Origin: VAZQ01 sp045811525
Lineage (GTDB): Bacteria; Pseudomonadota; Alphaproteobacteria; Rhizobiales; Xanthobacteraceae
DNA: 64,000 nt
Direction: 5' to 3'
Assembly: GCA_045811525.1 (NCBI GenBank)
Contig: JBJMTV010000042.1
Coordinates: 1 to 64,000, forward strand
Part shown: positions 59,844 to 64,000 of the stretch, piece by piece
Position numbering within the stretch: the stretch's first letter is position 1
How the letters are laid out: each line of letters starts with the position of its first letter
The notes under the pieces: model-generated
The model's input: only the letters and a program-made list of their open reading frames with translations
What the model was told of the DNA's origin: nothing
Database searches by the model: none
Position numbers and translations under genes: made by a program

Positions 59844-60377
59844 ATGACAGTGCCATTTCGCTCCGCCTGCTTTGCGCTCGTACTCATCGCCCCCGCGCTT
59901 CCGGCGAATGCGCAGACATGGGTTTATGAGTCGGACAACCAGGTGACTGAGCAGCGCTATTACGAGCCGCGCGCTTATGATCCGCAGGTGTATTACGCGC
60001 CGCGTGCCACCGAGGGCTATGCCTATGAGCCGGCGGTGACCGGCCAAGCGCTGGCGCTCACGCCGGCACAGCGCACCACGATCTATCGCACCATCATTCC
60101 GCAGGGCCGCGGCCGCGGTCCGATCGTGCGCGAGCGCATCGTAACGGACACCGTCGCGTCCGCACCGGTGGTGCGCGAACGCGTGGTGGCGCCGCCGGCG
60201 GCCGCTGCCTACACCGTGGGATCGAGGGTGAGGGATGCCTATGCGCTCGCGCCGCTTCCGGGCACAGTCGCAGCCAGCGTGCCGTCGGTCGGCGCGTATC
60301 GCTACATGGTCATCAACAACCGGCTGTTGCTGGTCGATCCGGAGAGCGGCCTGGTCGTCGCCGATATGACGGAATAG
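59844..60377 (+). CDS. DUF1236-containing exported protein (copy 1)
   Basis: The 177-residue product has a signal peptide (ACFALVLIAPALPANA), a Tyr-rich segment, LALTPAQRTTIYRTI, and a C-terminal DUF1236-like end GTVAASVPSVGAYRYMVINNRLLLVDPESGLVVADM. DUF1236 is common in Rhizobiales and has no known role. AGGAGG lies close to ATG 59844. A related gene follows at 60630. The terminator at 60402 probably ends its transcript. Confidence 0.85.
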   Translation: MTVPFRSACFALVLIAPALPANAQTWVYESDNQVTEQRYYEPRAYDPQVYYAPRATEGYAYEPAVTGQALALTPAQRTTIYRTIIPQGRGRGPIVRERIVTDTVASAPVVRERVVAPPAAAAYTVGSRVRDAYALAPLPGTVAASVPSVGAYRYMVINNRLLLVDPESGLVVADMTE

Positions 60378-60401
60378 CGACCGCACCTATGACTGCACTC
60401 G

Positions 60402-60430
60402 GCGGCCCCCAGCTTTTGTTTTGGGGCCGC
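60402..60430 (+). terminator. Hairpin after the DUF1236 gene
   Basis: GCGGCCCC (60402-60409) pairs with GGGGCCGC (60423-60430) around a 13-base loop containing several T. It lies 24 bases after the stop codon. There is no T-tract after the stem, so termination strength is uncertain. Confidence 0.5.
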
Positions 60431-60629
60431 TGAGCCATCGACCCATACACGTCGCGCAGAAACTGGTGCTCGTGGTTAATCGCTGCGATCTGCGCCAAGG
60501 AAGCGAGTGCTTGAGCCATGCGCCCGTCGCGCCACAGTCGCGCGTGAAACCAGGCTGCATGTGCCGGGCGTTAACATGGCGGAGGGAGATGCACTCGTAG
60601 CCTTCGGAGCGAAGCTCCAGGGAAAGCAA

Positions 60630-61088
60630 ATGCAGTCCTCGTCCTTCCTGCGTCACGGCGCCAGCATGCTGATCGCCGTTGCTTGTCTCGTTACGATAAT
60701 GGCGGCGCACAGGATGGGGAGCTCAGAGAGCCCTGCGCGGCGCGGCCTCGATACCGGAACGGATCTGGGAACGGACGAGACGACCGGCAGCATTGGCCCT
60801 CTGCGCAGCTCGCGCAGCGAGCTGACGCTGACGGAGGAACAGCGTGCACGCATCTACGAGAGAGTGACGGGTGTCCCCGATGCACCGGCGGCTCACATCG
60901 GAGCGCCGGATGTCTCACAGCATCTGCCCCAAGGCGTGCCGCTCGAAGATCTTCCTGCGGGGCTGGGGCGTGAGATTCCGGAGGTTCGCGGCCACAAGCT
61001 GGTGAAGCTCGATGACCGCATTCTCCTCATCAACCCGGCTGACCGGACGGTGGCAGCAATGATCCCGCGCTACAAGCTGCTGCCTTAA
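60630..61088 (+). CDS. DUF1236-like protein (copy 2)
   Basis: The product from ATG 60630 is 152 residues. It has a hydrophobic N-terminal segment (ASMLIAVACLVTIMAAHRMG) which could be a signal or an anchor, then LTLTEEQRARIYERVTG and PEVRGHKLVKLDDRILLINPADRTVAAMIPRY, the DUF1236-like end. The pattern matches copy 1 at 59844. An in-frame ATG at 60576 would add 18 residues. The AGGG site six to ten bases upstream favours 60630. The function is unknown. Confidence 0.75.
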   Translation: MQSSSFLRHGASMLIAVACLVTIMAAHRMGSSESPARRGLDTGTDLGTDETTGSIGPLRSSRSELTLTEEQRARIYERVTGVPDAPAAHIGAPDVSQHLPQGVPLEDLPAGLGREIPEVRGHKLVKLDDRILLINPADRTVAAMIPRYKLLP

Positions 61089-61247
61089 GACGAATTCCGG
61101 TTACTTTCAAAATGGCGATACGCCAGCAGGGGCCGCGTGTCAGGCGCGTTGCTCTCTCGTGCCGCAACGCCGCTTCACGCCACGCAGCCAGGCAACACCA
61201 TGTCAGCGTTGCTGACCGCCGGTGTGGCAAGTCAGCTGTGACGCCCG

Positions 61248-61622
61248 CTATTCGCGCAGGCTTGGCGCGTCCGGAATTTTCTTCCAGTGAGTCAGGCTTT
61301 CGGCGATGATCTTGGTCGATTGCATTGCGGCCTGGCTCAGGGTTGCGTATTCGACGATCTCGCGCTGCACGCGGGCGCCTTCTTGCGTCAGACGGTCGCG
61401 CAATGTCTGCAGCTCCCCGACCAGTCTGTCGATCTCCTGCACCGAGGTGCCGGCGACTCGCTGCAGGAGCGAGTTGATATTGGTTGCGATCAGCTCGCTG
61501 TCGCTCTCTGGATTGCGCCGCAACGTAGCGACGTCGCGACGAACGAACTCGCGGATTTCCCCTTCCACCTCGCCGCTCGAATTGTCGTGCTCGGCAGTTT
61601 CACGCGCTTTCATCAACGACAT
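61248..61622 (-). CDS. Uncharacterised helical protein, paralogue of the gene at 44010
   Basis: The 124-residue product begins MSLMKARETAEHDNSSGEVEGEIREFVRR and continues with SLLQRVAGTSVQEIDRLVGELQTLRDRLTQEGARVQREI in pieces, VEYATLSQAAMQSTKIIAESL and a short end HWKKIPDAPSLRE. Position by position these follow the core of the 170-residue protein at 44010 (KIDAVIAELKHRREAI, MIAYAKLNQSTMDSTRVIGESL, VSDAPALND). No signal peptide or known domain was found. GGGGG upstream of ATG 61622 is a likely site. The frame stays open upstream but without coding character. Confidence 0.7.
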   Translation of the reverse strand: MSLMKARETAEHDNSSGEVEGEIREFVRRDVATLRRNPESDSELIATNINSLLQRVAGTSVQEIDRLVGELQTLRDRLTQEGARVQREIVEYATLSQAAMQSTKIIAESLTHWKKIPDAPSLRE

Positions 61623-61826
61623 GCTTGGACCCCCGTTCGATGCCGCGCCGGGCGCAGCTCCACAAGTGCTTATTTCTGCACGAGAATGTGACGGCTTCGC
61701 GGCCGGATGGAACACTGCACAGGTATTATTATACCTACGTGCCTCGGCCGATGTTTCCTGCAGGGGCAAATTGGCACAGCAACGGACGAGGATGGCAATG
61801 GTGTTGTGCCCGCGCCAAGTTAGGCC

Positions 61827-62498
61827 ATGCCGCTTTTGACTTTTGCCGTCGGCGATGTCCACGGCTGCCTTGCCAAGCTCGAGGCGCTGCTTGAAGCATG
61901 CACAACACATGCTGCCGGGCGGGAGACACGTTGGGTGTTTCTCGGTGACTATATCGACCGGGGGCCGGACAGTCGCGGGGTTATAGACCTGTTGATGCGC
62001 CGCCAACGGGCCAATCCGCAGGCGGTGGTCTGTCTCAGGGGCAACCACGAGCAGCTTGCCATCGATGCACACGAAGACCCCGCGGCGGTGGATCTTTGGC
62101 TCGCGAATAAGGGAAAGACGACTCAGCGCAGCTATTGGCGCTCAGGCGGCCATATCGAGGATGCGCACCTCGATTGGCTGCGTGCTCTGCCCTATTGCCA
62201 TGACGACGGACTGCGCTTCTTCGTGCACGCCGGCATTGATCCCGCCGTGCCGCTCGACCGTCAGTCGCCCCACGACATGGTGTGGATTCGTGAGCCCTTC
62301 CTTTCCGGTTGCGACGCCAGCAACTGCGGACGCTTCATCGTGCATGGCCATACTCCGGTCCCCGGCGGCAAGCCTGATCTTCGCCGCTCGCGGGTGAATC
62401 TCGACACCGGCGCCGTGCTCGGAGGGCCGCTCACAGCCGGCGTGTTCGATCATTCGCGACCCGAGCCGCTCGGCTTCCTAACGGATCAAGACGCCTAG
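61827..62498 (+). CDS. PP2A-like serine/threonine protein phosphatase
   Basis: The 223-residue product has the calcineurin-like metal site motifs: GDVHGCL, GDYIDRGPDS, LRGNHEQ, and HGHTPVP, with a further His region (FFVHAGID). These are the PPP/PP2A-type signatures. Bacterial members remove phosphate from proteins or small substrates such as diadenosine tetraphosphate, which cannot be separated here. ATG 61827 opens on the catalytic domain. No obvious partner kinase lies nearby. Confidence 0.9.
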   Translation: MPLLTFAVGDVHGCLAKLEALLEACTTHAAGRETRWVFLGDYIDRGPDSRGVIDLLMRRQRANPQAVVCLRGNHEQLAIDAHEDPAAVDLWLANKGKTTQRSYWRSGGHIEDAHLDWLRALPYCHDDGLRFFVHAGIDPAVPLDRQSPHDMVWIREPFLSGCDASNCGRFIVHGHTPVPGGKPDLRRSRVNLDTGAVLGGPLTAGVFDHSRPEPLGFLTDQDA

Positions 62499-62546
62499 GC
62501 GCCGCGATGGTCTGCGTGACACTGATCCGGAAGCGACCTGCCCGAG

Positions 62547-62930
62547 ATGGTCGTGTTTGATGTGAAAGAGTGGGCACGCGTTATCAAGCGTGACGTGCAC
62601 GCTCTCTACCTGGCCAGTAGCGATCGTCGCGTCCCATGGTACGCGAAGGCGCTGGCGCTGCTTGTGGCAGGGTACGCACTCTCACCCATCGACCTGGTCC
62701 CCGACTTTATCCCCGTGCTGGGCTACCTCGATGACCTCGTAATCGTTCCGCTCGGCATCCTCGCCGTCGTCAAGCTAATCCCACCTGAGATCATGGCCGA
62801 GCACCGAGACTTGGCGGCCGCAACACGAGACGCGCCCGTCAGCATGACAGCCGGAATCGTGATCGGATGCATTTGGGCCATATCGATGGTGGTAGCCGCT
62901 TGGCTGGCCTATCGGTTTTTCCCAGGCTGA
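62547..62930 (+). CDS. YkvA-family (DUF1232) membrane protein
   Basis: The 127-residue product has the DUF1232 core YAKALALLVAGYALSPIDLVPDFIPVLGYLDD, with two membrane helices, and a third helix near the C-terminus (IVIGCIWAISMVVAAWLAYRF). The SPIDLVPDFIPVLGxxDD motif is diagnostic. The family role is unknown. ATG 62547 is chosen with a moderate site. It lies 48 bases after the phosphatase gene. Confidence 0.88.
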   Translation: MVVFDVKEWARVIKRDVHALYLASSDRRVPWYAKALALLVAGYALSPIDLVPDFIPVLGYLDDLVIVPLGILAVVKLIPPEIMAEHRDLAAATRDAPVSMTAGIVIGCIWAISMVVAAWLAYRFFPG

Positions 62931-63081
62931 ATTTCAAACTGAGACACCATGCGGGTGTACCTTTGGCTCCCTCCTGCGCAGGCAAAATTGTCATTGTCGA
63001 ACCAGTACAAATTGTGCTGGAAAGGTGCGGGTCGCAGTCGCTTCTGCTAGCTGCCACCGCCATCGTAATATGAGGCTTCCC

Positions 63082-63456
63082 ATGAACGGTCGTTTCCTGC
63101 GCGCGCTTTGTCTGACCGCGGTTACTGCCGCTTGCACCGTCACCTTCACAGCAATGTCGCATGCCGCACCTTTTGACGGCAGTTGGAGTGTGTCCATTTT
63201 CACCCGGAGCGGCGCCTGTGATCCGAGCTTTCGCACAGCCGTCACCATCAGCAATGGCGTGGTGTATGGCGGCGGGGCAGCAAACATTTCCGGCCGGGTG
63301 TCGCCGAATGGGGCCGTCAGCGTGTCGGTGTCTGGGCCGCAGGGGAGCGCATCGGGATCAGGGCGCCTTTCGCGCAATAGCGGCGGCGGCAGCTGGCGCG
63401 GTCGCGGCTCACAAGGCGGCTGTGCCGGCACCTGGAGTGCGGCGCGCGGCGGCTAA
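63082..63456 (+). CDS. Hypothetical exported Gly/Ser-rich protein
   Basis: The 124-residue product has a signal peptide (ALCLTAVTAACTVTFTAMSHA) followed by APFDGSWSVSIFTRSGACDPSF, a beta-rich centre and a Gly/Ser/Arg-rich end with CAGTWSAARGG. Two Cys may pair. GAGG lies six bases upstream of ATG 63082; ATG 63070 is an alternative. No domain was recognised. It converges on uvrB. Confidence 0.7.
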   Translation: MNGRFLRALCLTAVTAACTVTFTAMSHAAPFDGSWSVSIFTRSGACDPSFRTAVTISNGVVYGGGAANISGRVSPNGAVSVSVSGPQGSASGSGRLSRNSGGGSWRGRGSQGGCAGTWSAARGG

Positions 63457-63477
63457 GCCGCTGTCGCATCTGCAAGC

Positions 63478-64000
63478 CTAGCGACCGCGCGGTCGCCAGC
63501 CCCCGCGCATGCCTGGCCGGCCCGTCGTGGAGCGCGGGCCCGGGCGGTAGGGTTTCGCCTCGCGCGCGGGGCCGGGACCCATTTCGTCGAGCTCAGGCTT
63601 GCGCGGGCGCTCCCCCTTCGCAGCCGTGCCGCCCGAACGCAGCGGCCGCACCTCATGCGCAAGTGCAATGCCCATCTCGTCGAGAGCCGGTTTGTGCACG
63701 CGGCTGCGGGCGCCTGGTGAGCCGGCGCTCACTTTGGCGGTGGGATCGTCGATCACGGCAAGCTCGGTCGCGCGCAGACGCTTGATCTCATCGCGCAATC
63801 GGGCCGCCTCCTCGAAATCGAGGTCGGCGGCGGCTTCACGCATGCGCGTCTCGAGATCCCCGATCACCGCCTCAAAATTGTGCCCTATCGTGGCGGTTTG
63901 CTCCTCGCCGATCCCAGCGAGGCCGCCCCCGGTCGAAATCAGCACGTGGTCGCGCTCGTAGACGGACTGCAAGATGTCGGCGATACCTTTGCGTATGCTC
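63478..64000 (-). CDS. uvrB: UvrB C-terminal part (partial, runs off the window end)
   Basis: UvrB is the damage-recognition helicase of the UvrABC excinuclease. The visible end has SIRKGIADILQSVYERDHV, then LISTGGGLAGIGEEQTATIGHNFEAVIGDLETRMREAAADLDFEEAARLRDEIKRLRA in pieces, the last being the UVR domain that contacts UvrC. The end carries a Pro/Arg/Gly-rich tail. The helicase motifs lie beyond the window. The stop is at 63478. Confidence 0.95.
   Translation of the reverse strand, partial: SIRKGIADILQSVYERDHVLISTGGGLAGIGEEQTATIGHNFEAVIGDLETRMREAAADLDFEEAARLRDEIKRLRATELAVIDDPTAKVSAGSPGARSRVHKPALDEMGIALAHEVRPLRSGGTAAKGERPRKPELDEMGPGPAREAKPYRPGPRSTTGRPGMRGGWRPRGR

Noticed and set aside
43846..62948. 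Similarity between TGTCTCAATTTGGA at about 43846 and the reverse complement of TTCAAACTGAGACA at about 62934
   Set aside because: The match is about 12 bases with no surrounding similarity, so chance is likely in a 64 kb window.
1..64000. CRISPR arrays, tRNA, rRNA or riboswitches
   Set aside because: No regularly spaced repeats, tRNA-like T-arm motifs in cloverleaf context or rRNA-like stretches were seen. A cobalamin riboswitch before cobS was looked for and not found.

Overview
The window is a high-GC alphaproteobacterial chromosome segment, most likely from the order Hyphomicrobiales (Rhizobiales), near the Bradyrhizobium/Rhodopseudomonas/Pseudolabrys side. The reasons are the cobS-cobT pair, a CarD with a basic N-terminal extension, a SUV3-like helicase next to an S4 protein and fdxA, NdufAF7-type methyltransferase next to lgt, DUF1236 proteins, Omp25/31-type barrels, and the gene order ilvE, marR, response regulator, kinase. 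No species can be named from sequence alone. I see no rRNA, tRNA, CRISPR array, integrase or transposase.

Layout. 1-450: decayed pieces of a hybrid histidine kinase and probably of the 3' end of aroB. 0.45-16.8 kb: mostly core genes (CNNM/CorC transporter, bolA, J-domain protein, cobS-cobT, phytase-like protein, rpmB, DUF3108 protein, SUV3-like RNA helicase, S4 protein, fdxA, carD, a secreted Ala/Pro-rich protein, UbiD-like decarboxylase). 16.9-35.7 kb: an accessory envelope region. It holds two FecR-like secreted proteins, two outer-membrane barrel proteins (one apparently a double barrel), three OmpA-family proteins with a shared N-terminal motif, a periplasmic orthocaspase with an intact His/Cys dyad, a second caspase-fold protein with that dyad changed to Tyr/Ser plus TPRs, a large AsmA-family protein, and a CHASE2 adenylate cyclase. 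35.7-39.9 kb: a small catabolic-looking cluster (Bug/TctC binding protein, cupin, MetE-like protein, CaiB/BaiF CoA-transferase). 39.9-64 kb: core genes again (ilvE, marR/response regulator/kinase, proC, prs, pgeF, NdufAF7-like gene, lgt, ubiK, rplY, pth, ychF, MaoC pair and MFS, two DUF1236 proteins, a PP2A-like phosphatase, a YkvA protein, and the 3' end of uvrB).

Most interesting part. In 16.9-35.7 kb the gene types FecR-like, OmpA and caspase-like occur in more than one copy each, which looks like duplication of a module ending at a CHASE2 cyclase. My inference is an envelope-sensing system joining peptidoglycan-bound OmpA and orthocaspase proteins to cAMP signalling, with one active and one pseudo-protease. 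At least three copies of a palindromic repeat (25.2, 33.3 and 39.9 kb) lie in and beside this region, and one forms the C-terminus of the CoA-transferase. Two distant small genes (44.0 kb and 61.2 kb) are paralogues of an uncharacterised helical family.

Calls rest on reading translated motifs by eye. Family names come from recognised motifs, not database searches. Start codons were chosen by ribosome binding sites, signal peptides and family length.
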